The notes: generated by a model from the letters alone, not told the origin. Numbered from the stretch's first letter, positions 1-5,717 are shown. The stretch is DNA of 8,955 bases from Candidatus Sodaliphilus limicaballi (GCA_018065815.1 JAGHSP010000396.1:1-8955), one strand, 5' to 3'. A program made the numbers and translations.

Positions 1-2
1 GT

Positions 3-917
3 TGCATCCTGTGCATGGCCATCATGTTGTTGGTTTCCAGTTGTTTCACGGGCGTTGAGAACACACCGAAGATAACCGACAAGGATGTGTCTCGCACAAT
101 AAATGAATTAGAGCGACGGCAGCCCACGATGACGTTGACGACCTATCGCGATTCCCTCCCCTCATGGCGTCAGGGCAAGCGGTTTTATGTGACCGATGAC
201 AATGTGAAGCTCATTTTCACGCAGGTTGCAGGCGATAACATGGACTCGGTTAAACTTGTGGGGCGGATTTTGTCGTATAAAGGATATGACACATCGTTAG
301 GTCTTGACGGACGTGATGTGGTAGATATTCATTTGGCTGACGGCTCTGATGAATATGTTTACCACACGGGAAAGACTGAAGGGGAGTTTCTCTCTACTTT
401 TTCAATCCCCTTGCTCATTGATATGGACGTCGTGGAGCATGTCTCTCGTCAACTCGAGGGGAAAGAGGTGTATATAAAGACTCCTATCTGGTATAATATC
501 GACGGTGAGTACATGATACATGGCCGCCAGTATATAAAGGTGCACATCGATGAAGTCTTGCCTGGCAACAAGGTGCTTCCGTTGAGGGTGCTGTTTACTG
601 CGAGTGATAACAAAGAGAAAGCTTTTGTGTGGATGTCTGCTGGCCAGAATGCCATTAATAACCGGGATTATGACTCAATGTTCTCTTCTAAAGACCTTCA
701 TGACAGTTATCCTGAAATATCGGGTTCTCACTGGGAAATGATTAAGAAGGGGGAAGTGGAGACTGGCATGACCAAGGAAGAATGCAGGCTGGCTAAAGGT
801 GCCCCCAAAAAGATTTCACGCATGCCCGACCAGACGGCAGTGCGCGAGTTCTGGTATTACGATGGCGGGTCATATCTTCAGTTTGTAGATGGACTGTTGA
901 AAAACTTCAGGAAATGA
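3..917 (+). CDS. Lipoprotein with BamE/SmpA-like C-terminal domain (5' end outside window)
   Basis: The frame is open to the left edge. The first ATG (base 15) would leave only nine residues before the lipobox V-S-S-C and no positively charged n-region, so the true start is probably upstream of the window and this entry is a 5'-partial gene. The hydrophobic stretch MAIMLLVSSC followed by a polar region indicates a signal peptidase II lipoprotein. The last 65 residues (about 236-300 counted from the base-15 ATG) have the layout of a BamE/SmpA-type fold: an I-x-x-G start, a G-M-T-K-E-E helix start, L-A-K-G-A-P-K-K, then an aromatic W-Y-Y strand and Y-L-Q-F-V-D-G. The middle, about residues 30-230, is not recognised. 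Its stop overlaps the next gene start in ATGA (914-917), so the two are probably translationally coupled. No role can be assigned beyond an envelope lipoprotein; the BamE-like call is from pattern memory. Confidence 0.7.
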   Translation, partial: CILCMAIMLLVSSCFTGVENTPKITDKDVSRTINELERRQPTMTLTTYRDSLPSWRQGKRFYVTDDNVKLIFTQVAGDNMDSVKLVGRILSYKGYDTSLGLDGRDVVDIHLADGSDEYVYHTGKTEGEFLSTFSIPLLIDMDVVEHVSRQLEGKEVYIKTPIWYNIDGEYMIHGRQYIKVHIDEVLPGNKVLPLRVLFTASDNKEKAFVWMSAGQNAINNRDYDSMFSSKDLHDSYPEISGSHWEMIKKGEVETGMTKEECRLAKGAPKKISRMPDQTAVREFWYYDGGSYLQFVDGLLKNFRK

Positions 918-1690
918 ACAGTAGTGGTGTAGAAATTGAATTCTTGGGGACAGGCACATCTACAGGTGTTCCTGTGATTAGATGCCAGTGTGAAGTGTGC
1001 CGTTCTACTGATGTGCGCGACAAGCGTTTCAGGTCGTCGGTGATAGTGAGGACCCAAGGGGTGAACTTGCTTGTTGATTGCGGCCCCGACTTTCGCAGCC
1101 AGATGCTTGCTGTGACTAATCCCGAAGTTGATGCATTGCTTGTTACGCACATACATTACGACCATGTGGGTGGTCTGGACGACCTGCGCGTGTTTTGCGG
1201 TGGCGGTGAGCATGACATGCCTGTTTATGCGCGTGCTGATGTGTTTGAAGAACTCAAACGCCACATGGACTATTGTTTTGTAGAGCATCCTTATCCTGGC
1301 GTTCCTTCGTTTGAAACGCATGTGATTGATGACAAAGCGTTTAGCGTGTTCGGAGTTGAAGTGACGCCCATACCGGTAATGCACGGCAAATTGCCTATCG
1401 TGGGCTATCGCATTGGTGATGTTGCTTATGTCACCGATGCTAAAACTATACCCCAGGAGTCAATCAATAAGTTGAGGGGTGTGAAGCTGCTTGTAATAAA
1501 CGCCCTCCGGCACACACAGCATCATTCGCACATGACTTTAGAAGAGTCCCTGTCGGTGATAAAGGACATAAATCCGCAGCAGGCCTATCTCACTCATGTG
1601 TGTCATGAGATAGGTGTTCATGCGCAAGTTGAGAAACAGTTGCCGGCAGGTGTAAAATTAGCTTATGATGGGCTTGTTGTGAGAATTTAA
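914..1690 (+). CDS. MBL-fold metal-dependent hydrolase, PhnP-like phosphodiesterase
   Basis: A 258-residue cytosolic metallo-beta-lactamase-fold hydrolase. The start GTGTSTGVP (12-20) followed by C24-x-C26-x-x-C29 is typical of the PhnP group (phosphoribosyl 1,2-cyclic phosphate phosphodiesterase), where these cysteines and a C-terminal His bind a structural zinc. The catalytic metal motif H79-I-H81-Y-D83-H84 is intact. H157 (in M-H-G-K), D175 (T-D-A-K) and the late L-T-H-V-C-H segment supply the other expected ligands. The length matches the family. The true substrate is uncertain: Bacteroidota commonly carry such a gene without the phn C-P lyase operon, and none is visible here, so a general phosphodiester or cyclic-phosphate substrate is possible. 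The start overlaps the previous stop by 4 bp, implying co-translation with the lipoprotein gene. Confidence 0.88.
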   Translation: MNSSGVEIEFLGTGTSTGVPVIRCQCEVCRSTDVRDKRFRSSVIVRTQGVNLLVDCGPDFRSQMLAVTNPEVDALLVTHIHYDHVGGLDDLRVFCGGGEHDMPVYARADVFEELKRHMDYCFVEHPYPGVPSFETHVIDDKAFSVFGVEVTPIPVMHGKLPIVGYRIGDVAYVTDAKTIPQESINKLRGVKLLVINALRHTQHHSHMTLEESLSVIKDINPQQAYLTHVCHEIGVHAQVEKQLPAGVKLAYDGLVVRI

Positions 1691-1765
1691 AGGGTAAAAT
1701 CATAAAAAGCAGGGCCTTTGGTGCAACATTTTGAGAAAAATGGCTATTATCTGAAATTATTGCAC

Positions 1766-1773
1766 TATCTTTG
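1766..1773 (+). promoter_or_regulatory. Bacteroidota -7 promoter element upstream of the SPOR-folE unit
   Basis: TATCTTTG matches TAnnTTTG and is followed by CAG, placing the transcription start near 1780 and leaving a leader of about 20 nt before the ATG at 1799. No TTTG lies 19-21 nt upstream, so the -33 element is poor. The leader has no good Shine-Dalgarno sequence, which is usual in this phylum. Confidence 0.6.
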
Positions 1774-1798
1774 CAGTTAAAATGAATTTTTAGAGAAA

Positions 1799-2356
1799 AT
1801 GACTATGGTTCCTATAAACAGATATTTTGTGATTTTGGTTGTTGCGATGATCACTTGCGTTGCTTCGGCCCAGAGTCACCCCGACATTGTCAAAAGCATT
1901 AACAACGGAGGAAATGTCAACGTGACGTTACCCGACGGATTGACTGACCGCAGTAACTCCTCGTTGGGTAAATCGTCAAACGTGAAGGCCGACGATGACG
2001 AAGGTGCACAGCCTGTTAAGAGCGAAGTTAAGAACACTGATAGCGGGAAGCGCCCATCAAATATTTCGCAGCAAACTGTTCAGGGCCGCAAGGTGGGTTT
2101 CCGCATTCAGGTGTATAGCGATAACTCGTCTAACGGCAAGGCTAATGCGCAAGCTCGTGCCAAAGCGTTGTCAGTGAAGTTCCCGCAATATCGCACTTAC
2201 CTTAGTTATAACGCTCCTAGTTGGCGTTTGCGCATTGGCGACTTCAAGGATCACAGCGAAGCCAGTGCTGCACTCGGCAAGGTGCGCGGTGCATTCCCCG
2301 CTTATTCGAGCGAAATGATTGTTGTAAAAGATAACGTGAACGTGTGGAGTAAATAA
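1799..2356 (+). CDS. Secreted SPOR-domain protein
   Basis: A 185-residue protein with a Sec signal peptide (hydrophobic core about 9-20, probable cleavage after A24 in V-A-S-A/Q). A low-complexity Ser/Asn/Asp/Lys-rich linker (about 40-95) follows, then a C-terminal SPOR-like domain (about 100-180). The domain shows the family pattern F-R-I-Q-V-Y-S, a helix with A-x-A-R-A-K-A-L, F-P-x-Y, W-R-L-R-I-G-D-F, a second Ala-rich helix and a final I-V-V strand. SPOR domains bind peptidoglycan glycan strands lacking stem peptides, often at division sites, so a periplasmic wall-associated role is likely. An alternative ATG sits two codons in (1805). It is 5 bp upstream of folE and probably co-transcribed; from memory, a SPOR gene directly before folE recurs in Bacteroidales. 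The specific function is unknown. Confidence 0.82.
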   Translation: MTMVPINRYFVILVVAMITCVASAQSHPDIVKSINNGGNVNVTLPDGLTDRSNSSLGKSSNVKADDDEGAQPVKSEVKNTDSGKRPSNISQQTVQGRKVGFRIQVYSDNSSNGKANAQARAKALSVKFPQYRTYLSYNAPSWRLRIGDFKDHSEASAALGKVRGAFPAYSSEMIVVKDNVNVWSK

Positions 2357-2361
2357 AGTAT

Positions 2362-2928
2362 ATGGATAACAAACAACAATTAGAACAAATTGCTGAACAC
2401 TTTCGTGCAATAATCGAATTGCTTGGTGAGGATCCTAATCGCGAGGGATTGGTCAAAACACCTATGCGTGCAGCAAAGGCCATGCTAGAGAACACGCGTG
2501 GTTATAACCTGAATGCAACCGACATCGTGCGTTCTGCAATATTTGAGCATCCTGGTTCACAGATGGTCGTTGTTAAGGACGTGGAGTTCTACTCGCTGTG
2601 TGAGCATCACATCTTGCCATTCTTCGGTACCGTATCGGTGGGATATATCCCCGATGGCGAGATTGTGGGGTTGAGCAAAGTGGGACGCATTGTAGATGTT
2701 TTTTCTCGTCGACTCCAGGTTCAAGAGCGATTGACTCGCGAAATTTGCTGTGAGTTGGCCCAGTCATTGTCGGCCAAAGGCGTAATTGTGGTGTGCGAGG
2801 CACAGCATTTGTGCATGAAAATGCGTGGAGTCGAGAAACAATCGTCAACTACCGTGACAATGCACTATACTGGTGCATTTGAGCAAGTTGAGTTGCGTAA
2901 TGAGTTTTTTGCGCAGTTGAAGCGTTGA
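2362..2928 (+). CDS. folE: GTP cyclohydrolase I
   Basis: A 188-residue type I GTP cyclohydrolase, which converts GTP to 7,8-dihydroneopterin triphosphate, the first step of tetrahydrofolate synthesis; the product also feeds queuosine-type pathways. The zinc ligands are visible: C80 and H83 in S-L-C-E-H-H, and C151 in H-L-C-M. Family signatures are present in order: G-L-x-K-T-P-x-R near 29-36, the E-H-H-I-L-P-F-F-G segment (81-89), G-L-S-K-V-G-R (103-109), R-L-Q-V-Q-E-R-L-T (117-125), and the C-terminal M-R-G-V segment (154-157). The protein lacks a long N-terminal extension, typical of compact bacterial forms. It starts 5 bp after the SPOR gene stop and is read as the second gene of that unit. 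Confidence 0.97.
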   Translation: MDNKQQLEQIAEHFRAIIELLGEDPNREGLVKTPMRAAKAMLENTRGYNLNATDIVRSAIFEHPGSQMVVVKDVEFYSLCEHHILPFFGTVSVGYIPDGEIVGLSKVGRIVDVFSRRLQVQERLTREICCELAQSLSAKGVIVVCEAQHLCMKMRGVEKQSSTTVTMHYTGAFEQVELRNEFFAQLKR

Positions 2929-2940
2929 AAATAAATCAAC

Positions 2941-2977
2941 AAAAAAGCACTTTTTTTCGATTTTTTCTTCAAAAAAT
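2941..2977 (+). promoter_or_regulatory. A/T-tract region: possible weak folE terminator and/or UP-like element
   Basis: Two purely A:T hairpins follow folE: AAAAAA-GCAC-TTTTTTT (2941-2957) and ATTTTTT-CTTC-AAAAAAT (2960-2977). Neither has a GC-rich stem, so termination would be weak. The phased A and T tracts end at the -33 element of the tRNA promoter and could act as bent, UP-like DNA for a stable-RNA promoter. Both readings are inference. Confidence 0.3.
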
Positions 2978-3008
2978 TTGGTCAGTATAAAAAAAGTTGC
3001 TAACTTTG
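2977..3008 (+). promoter_or_regulatory. Consensus Bacteroidota promoter of the tRNA cluster
   Basis: TTTG (2977-2980), then exactly 20 nt, then TAACTTTG (3001-3008) matches TTTG-N19-21-TAnnTTTG. The predicted start is near 3014, about 33 nt before the first tRNA-Gly. No other good promoter is seen inside the cluster, so all four tRNAs are probably cut from one precursor ending at the terminator near 3454. Confidence 0.85.
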
Positions 3009-3047
3009 CACTCGCAATCGGGAAACAAGTCAACGAGGTTGCAAAAC

Positions 3048-3120
3048 GCGAAAATAGCTCAGTTGGTAGAGCGCGACCTTGCCAAGGTCGAGGTCGCGGG
3101 TCCGAGTCCCGTTTTTCGCT
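3048..3120 (+). tRNA. tRNA-Gly(GCC), copy 1
   Basis: The 73-nt cloverleaf has acceptor GCGAAAA paired with TTTTCGC and discriminator T. The D stem is GCTC/GAGC and the anticodon stem CGACC/GGTCG. The loop TTGCCAA gives anticodon GCC (codons GGC/GGU). The T stem is GCGGG/CCCGT with one G-T pair. CCA is not encoded. The T loop reads TCCGAGT, so position 55 is C where T (pseudouridine) is nearly universal. Confidence 0.97.
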
Positions 3121-3169
3121 CAAGTTCTTTGAATAAAATGAATGGCATCACGCAAGTGATAAAGTTAAT

Positions 3170-3242
3170 GCGAAAATAGCTCAGTTGGTAGAGCGCGACC
3201 TTGCCAAGGTCGAGGTCGCGGGTCCGAGTCCCGTTTTTCGCT
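3170..3242 (+). tRNA. tRNA-Gly(GCC), copy 2
   Basis: Identical over all 73 nt to the copy ending at 3120, including the C at T-loop position 55. The 49-nt spacer before it has no terminator or good promoter, so it is probably processed from the same precursor. Confidence 0.97.
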
Positions 3243-3251
3243 CAAACAAAT

Positions 3252-3324
3252 GCGAAAATAGCTCAGTTGGTAGAGCGCGACCTTGCCAAGGTCGAGGTCG
3301 CGGGTCCGAGTCCCGTTTTTCGCT
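3252..3324 (+). tRNA. tRNA-Gly(GCC), copy 3
   Basis: Third identical copy, only 9 nt after copy 2. The short flanks (TG before, CTCAAA after) also match copy 2, so copies 2 and 3 look like the most recent duplication. Confidence 0.97.
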
Positions 3325-3336
3325 CAAAACCCGAAT

Positions 3337-3420
3337 GTCCAGGTGGCGGAATTGGTAGACGCGCTACTTTGAGGGGGTAGTGCCCGATTGGGCGTGTGAG
3401 TTCGAGTCTCATCTTGGACA
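3337..3420 (+). tRNA. tRNA-Leu(GAG)
   Basis: An 84-nt class II tRNA. Acceptor GTCCAGG pairs with CTTGGAC (one G-T pair), discriminator A. The D arm holds AATTGGTAGA. The anticodon stem CTACT/GGTAG encloses TTGAGGG, anticodon GAG, reading CUC/CUU. The long variable arm has a GCCC/GGGC stem, diagnostic of Leu, Ser or Tyr. The T loop is the normal TTCGAGT. CCA is not encoded. It is the last gene of the tRNA cluster. Confidence 0.96.
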
Positions 3421-3424
3421 CGAA

Positions 3425-3454
3425 AGCCGGTAAGAAATTCTTGCCGGTTTTTTT
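3425..3454 (+). terminator. Rho-independent terminator of the tRNA cluster
   Basis: CCGGTAAGA (3427-3435) pairs with TCTTGCCGG (3439-3447), a 9-bp stem with one G-T pair and a 3-nt loop, followed by seven T (3448-3454). It starts 5 nt after tRNA-Leu. Confidence 0.92.
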
Positions 3455-3465
3455 GCGTATATACA

Positions 3466-4351
3466 CTTGACATTCTGCAAGGCAAGGAAACGGAGTTGCA
3501 GAGCGTTAACGAGGTGAAGGGACTGCCCAGCAACTTTACCAACTGGCTTGAGAATAACGCTGACCGCATAAAGAACGCTAAGAACATGCCTTATTTCATC
3601 TCTAACAACAAAAACTGCGCTGAGCCATCGAAGCAACTAAACATTGAAAGAGCGCAAGAGAATGTACTAAAATCTAAACAAATAATAGAAATAGACATAT
3701 AAAAAGGAAGTGCACCTACAGAACTTGCAGGTGTTCGCAAAGAACTAAATGAGTCAAAAATTAAATATAACCCCGTTAATGATATAGAATCACCACTATC
3801 AGAGACCGAAATTATAAACAAAGTTGGTGGCGGCGATTTAACAAAAGGGTCGTATTCTTCTGCTGCTTTTGCTTATATAGGCAACAAGTGTGGTTATGAT
3901 GTTACTGACTTTTGAGGAGGGGAAAGTATGCGATATTTTTGTAAAGATGGGCATCTAAATAAGATAGCGGAAAGTGTTGGAGGTGTTGTAGTAAAGCATA
4001 CAAATGACTTTAAAGCTGCAAGCGAGGCTTTAAAGCTAGTAGAATATGGTAAAGAGTATTATTTTGGATGTAGCGAACATGCAGCTATTATTAAAAAAGT
4101 TAAAGATGAAGGATTTTATTTTTTAGAATTACAAGACCTAAATAAAAATGGGTGGGAAAAGTTAACTACACAAGTTCTTAAGGAAAGATTTGACGCAACA
4201 CACACACAGTATACGGTCGAAAAGTAAAAGCATCAACTAATTAATAGATACTGATTTACTACGTAAAGATGGAGGGTTTAAAAAAATGCTTGGTTACATT
4301 AATACACAGAAAGAGAGTCAACAAAAAGGTAAAGACGGAGAAAAGAAATAG
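3466..4351 (+). pseudogene. Decayed MuF-type phage head protein / papain-fold toxin fusion
   Basis: One reading frame runs from about 3466 to 4227 with two in-frame stops (TAA 3700-3702, TGA 3913-3915). The first part (L-P-S-N-F-x-x-W, N-N-A-D-R-I, M-P-Y-F-I near 3517-3603) resembles the end of MuF-like head-morphogenesis proteins. After the first stop comes G-G-G-D-L-T-K-G-S-Y-S-S-A-A-F-A-Y-I-G-N-K (about 3829-3891), which matches a papain-fold toxin domain remembered as G-S-C-S-S at the nucleophile. Here that codon (3853-3855) is TAT, Tyr. Downstream, G-K-E-Y-Y-F-G-C-S-E-H-A-A-I-I and L-E-L-Q carry the expected His and acidic/Gln positions. A CA-repeat expansion near 4196-4208 breaks the frame before V-Y-G-R-K-V-K, and a lost T near 4241 breaks it again before the tail M-L-G-Y-I-N-T, which ends at TAG 4349-4351. 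Its AT-rich composition suggests transfer. The family name is from memory. Confidence 0.72.
3928..4227 (+). CDS. Surviving open fragment of the dead toxin gene (99 codons)
   Basis: The longest remaining uninterrupted piece of the decayed toxin gene, which a gene caller may report as a hypothetical protein. It holds the His-bearing half of the domain (E-H-A-A-I-I at residues 51-56; L-E-L-Q at 69-72) but not the nucleophile half. A strong Shine-Dalgarno-like run, GAGGAGGGG, lies just upstream of the ATG. That run is explained by the ancestral codons for D-F-(R)-G-G-E-S, now cut by the TGA, so the site is probably fortuitous. It could in principle still be translated, but alone it cannot form the catalytic site. 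Confidence 0.3.
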   Translation: MRYFCKDGHLNKIAESVGGVVVKHTNDFKAASEALKLVEYGKEYYFGCSEHAAIIKKVKDEGFYFLELQDLNKNGWEKLTTQVLKERFDATHTQYTVEK

Positions 4352-4564
4352 CTATTTTTTTCTACTCTTAAAAAAATTTGCCCAATATGTGTTTTCGGCA
4401 TCAAATATAGCAACTTCTTCTTTTGTAAGGTTGTGAGGATAATCAGCAAACAGGTTGTAAATTTTTTTCTTGTCAAAAGAAAATTCACGCACGCCTTTTG
4501 TATCAAAGTGGTCAACCCACCATATTTTGTCAGTTGTATTCTTTTTGTAAAAATCGTAACCCAT
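4352..4564 (-). CDS. Small protein, candidate immunity gene for the adjacent dead toxin
   Basis: An intact 70-residue soluble protein with no signal peptide or membrane segment. It is Lys- and aromatic-rich: M-G-Y-D-F-Y-K-K at the start, I-W-W-V-D near 14-18, F-S-F-D-K-K-K (28-34), N-L-F-A-D-Y-P (37-43) and a Y-W-A-N-F-F tail. I recall a small uncharacterised family with this W-W-V-D / F-S-F-D-K / L-F-x-D-Y-P / Y-W-A-x-F-F pattern but cannot give it a function. It lies tail to tail with the toxin remnant, the two stops forming TAGCTA (4349-4354). Its own promoter-like TAACTTTG lies 47 nt upstream. Small size, position and AT-richness suggest an immunity protein that outlived its toxin; most immunity genes follow the toxin on the same strand, so this is only a hypothesis. 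Confidence 0.6.
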   Translation of the reverse strand: MGYDFYKKNTTDKIWWVDHFDTKGVREFSFDKKKIYNLFADYPHNLTKEEVAIFDAENTYWANFFKSRKK

Positions 4565-4578
4565 AGTTAATCAATTAA

Positions 4579-4598
4579 GGGCTGACCGTAATCAGCCC
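4579..4598 (-). promoter_or_regulatory. Leader hairpin of the 70-residue gene
   Basis: GGGCTGA (4579-4585) and TCAGCCC (4592-4598) form a perfect 7-bp stem with a 6-nt loop. It falls between the -7 element and the ATG, ending 14 nt before the start codon. No T run follows on either strand, so it is not an intrinsic terminator. Confidence 0.55.
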
Positions 4599-4610
4599 GA
4601 GTTAATACTG

Positions 4611-4618
4611 CAAAGTTA
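4611..4618 (-). promoter_or_regulatory. -7 promoter element of the 70-residue gene
   Basis: On the - strand this reads TAACTTTG followed by CAG, a perfect TAnnTTTG match and the same octamer as in the tRNA promoter. No TTTG is present 19-21 nt upstream. The predicted leader is about 40 nt. Confidence 0.6.
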
Positions 4619-4962
4619 ATAAAAATTATCCATATATCCACTCTCCGAACACTGCATATAGATGATGTTACATGATGGAGCTGTTGTCACCATGCATAGT
4701 TGCTCCTGTCTGGATCATGAATCGCTTGCAGGCAATTACTGACAAAAAATACTTGGATTTCTGGGGATGGATATAAGGGTTGTTCTAAAATGTCATGTTT
4801 ATGGTAAATTAATTGGAATAATTGAAGGGTCATTGTAGTTTTTTTTATTAATTTTACACTCACAAATTTTTTTGTGCGATTTGTTTTCTATCATTACCCC
4901 TCCAAAAAATGTCTTTTCGATTTGGCATTTGACAAAATACTGTGTATAATATATCGTAAACT
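4619..4962. other. AT-rich gene-free stretch
   Basis: About 345 bp without a convincing gene. A 34-codon + strand frame (4672-4776) is unsupported. CACAAA-TTTT-TTTGTG (4861-4876) is a small A:T-rich hairpin. Just before the LRR gene, TTTG (4921-4924), 20 nt, then TATAATAT (4945-4952) is a weak promoter candidate that would leave almost no leader. Nothing in it resembles an IS end or a copy of the tRNA-Leu 3' end. Confidence 0.5.
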
Positions 4963-5691
4963 ATGGAACAAAAAACTATTACAATTGAGACGAGTTACGA
5001 CGGGCATTATGTTATACCTGATGGCGTGACAGAAATTGTATATTATGCATTTTTCGGATGCAATCTGTCGTCGGTTGAGATACCTAATTCGGTTACAAGC
5101 ATTGGGCACAGTGCATTTTACCATTGTAGAAATCTCACATCATTAGAGATACCCAATTCGGTGACAAGCATTGATGCTTGTGCCTTTGATGGATGTTCTA
5201 GTTTGTCTTCCATTGTGTTTCCAGCATCATTGGCAAGCATTGGGGACATGGCATTCAAGGGGTGCTCTAAATTGCGCTCTATAACTGTCGATGAAGATAA
5301 CCCTTGCTTTTGCGATTGGGATGGTGTGCTGTACAATAAGGATATGTCGTGCTTGCTTCATTATCCTGCTGGCAAGGAGGAAGTTTCATATCTTGTTCCC
5401 TATGGAATGACTCATTTTGATTTAGGCATCTTTGACGATGCTGTTTACTTGAAGGCTGTGTATTTGCCTGAAACTATAGAGTCGCTGATGATTTTGAGCG
5501 ATAAATTCGGTGAGGGAAGTTTGCGTGAGTTACATATTATGGTAGATGATCCTGAGACTATGGATGTGGAAGTAACACCGCATTTTTTTGATGCTGTAAA
5601 GAATATCACGCTATATGTACCCATCGGCTCTAGCGAAGCTTATCGTGAGCATTGGAGCCCCGCTGAATTTAAGGATATAATTGAAGAATAA
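4963..5691 (+). CDS. BspA-like leucine-rich repeat (LRR_5) protein, no signal peptide
   Basis: A 242-residue protein with 23-residue BspA/LRR_5 repeats at about 18-105. The pattern I-P-N-S-V-T-S-I-x-x-x-A-F-x-x-C-x-x-L-x-S is clear at residues 40-60 and 63-83, with more degenerate units on either side. Residues 106-215 are divergent repeat-like material (C-F-C-D-W-D-G-V-L-Y-N-K; L-H-Y-P-A-G-K). The end T-L-Y-V-P-I-G-S-S-E-A-Y-R-x-x-W-x-x-F-K-D-I-I-E-E is the usual closing motif of these domains. The start is fixed by a stop codon 4 bases upstream (TAA 4957-4959). Most BspA-like proteins are secreted and bind host or bacterial surfaces; this one starts with polar residues and lacks any export signal, so it is probably cytoplasmic. 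It stands alone between a gene-free stretch and a strong terminator. Its partner is unknown. Confidence 0.85.
   Translation: MEQKTITIETSYDGHYVIPDGVTEIVYYAFFGCNLSSVEIPNSVTSIGHSAFYHCRNLTSLEIPNSVTSIDACAFDGCSSLSSIVFPASLASIGDMAFKGCSKLRSITVDEDNPCFCDWDGVLYNKDMSCLLHYPAGKEEVSYLVPYGMTHFDLGIFDDAVYLKAVYLPETIESLMILSDKFGEGSLRELHIMVDDPETMDVEVTPHFFDAVKNITLYVPIGSSEAYREHWSPAEFKDIIEE
5077..5214 (+). repeat. Two adjacent 69-bp units within the LRR gene
   Basis: GAGATACC(T/C)AATTCGGT begins at 5077 and again at 5146, exactly 69 bp (23 codons) apart. The first 28 nt of each unit differ at only two silent positions, then the units diverge. They encode LRR units; the near-identity in DNA points to a fairly recent internal duplication or gene conversion. 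Confidence 0.75.
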
Positions 5692-5717
5692 ACTAGTAGA
5701 TAGTCATTTTTAATAAA

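Noticed and set aside
2997..3179. Open frame across the first tRNA-Gly and spacer
   Set aside because: It runs through the promoter and tRNA sequence and encodes nothing recognisable.
3048..3324. Three regularly placed identical repeats that could suggest a repeat array such as CRISPR
   Set aside because: Each unit folds as a complete tRNA-Gly cloverleaf, and the spacers are unequal (49 and 9 nt).
3913..3930. Strong Shine-Dalgarno-like run before ATG 3928, suggesting a genuine separate gene
   Set aside because: The run is in the same frame as the upstream toxin sequence and encodes its conserved D-F-x-G-G-E-S segment; only one codon (TGA) interrupts it.
3466..4227. In-frame stops explained by stop-codon reassignment, as in some gut phages
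   Set aside because: Two different stop codons (TAA and TGA) are involved and frameshifts are also present, while neighbouring genes use normal stops.
4672..4776. 34-codon + strand frame with a Trp-rich end in the gene-free stretch
   Set aside because: Its length is within chance expectation, with no recognisable motif, promoter or ribosome site.
4861..4876. CACAAA-TTTT-TTTGTG inverted repeat as a terminator
   Set aside because: The stem is nearly all A:T, has no following T run, and no gene ends just before it on either strand.
4929..4950. TTGACA and TATAAT before the LRR gene, resembling a sigma70 promoter
   Set aside because: They are only 10 nt apart, not 16-18, and this phylum uses a different promoter consensus.
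5077..5214. 69-bp tandem units as a mobile or regulatory repeat
   Set aside because: The period equals 23 codons and the units are in frame with the LRR fold, so protein repeats explain them.
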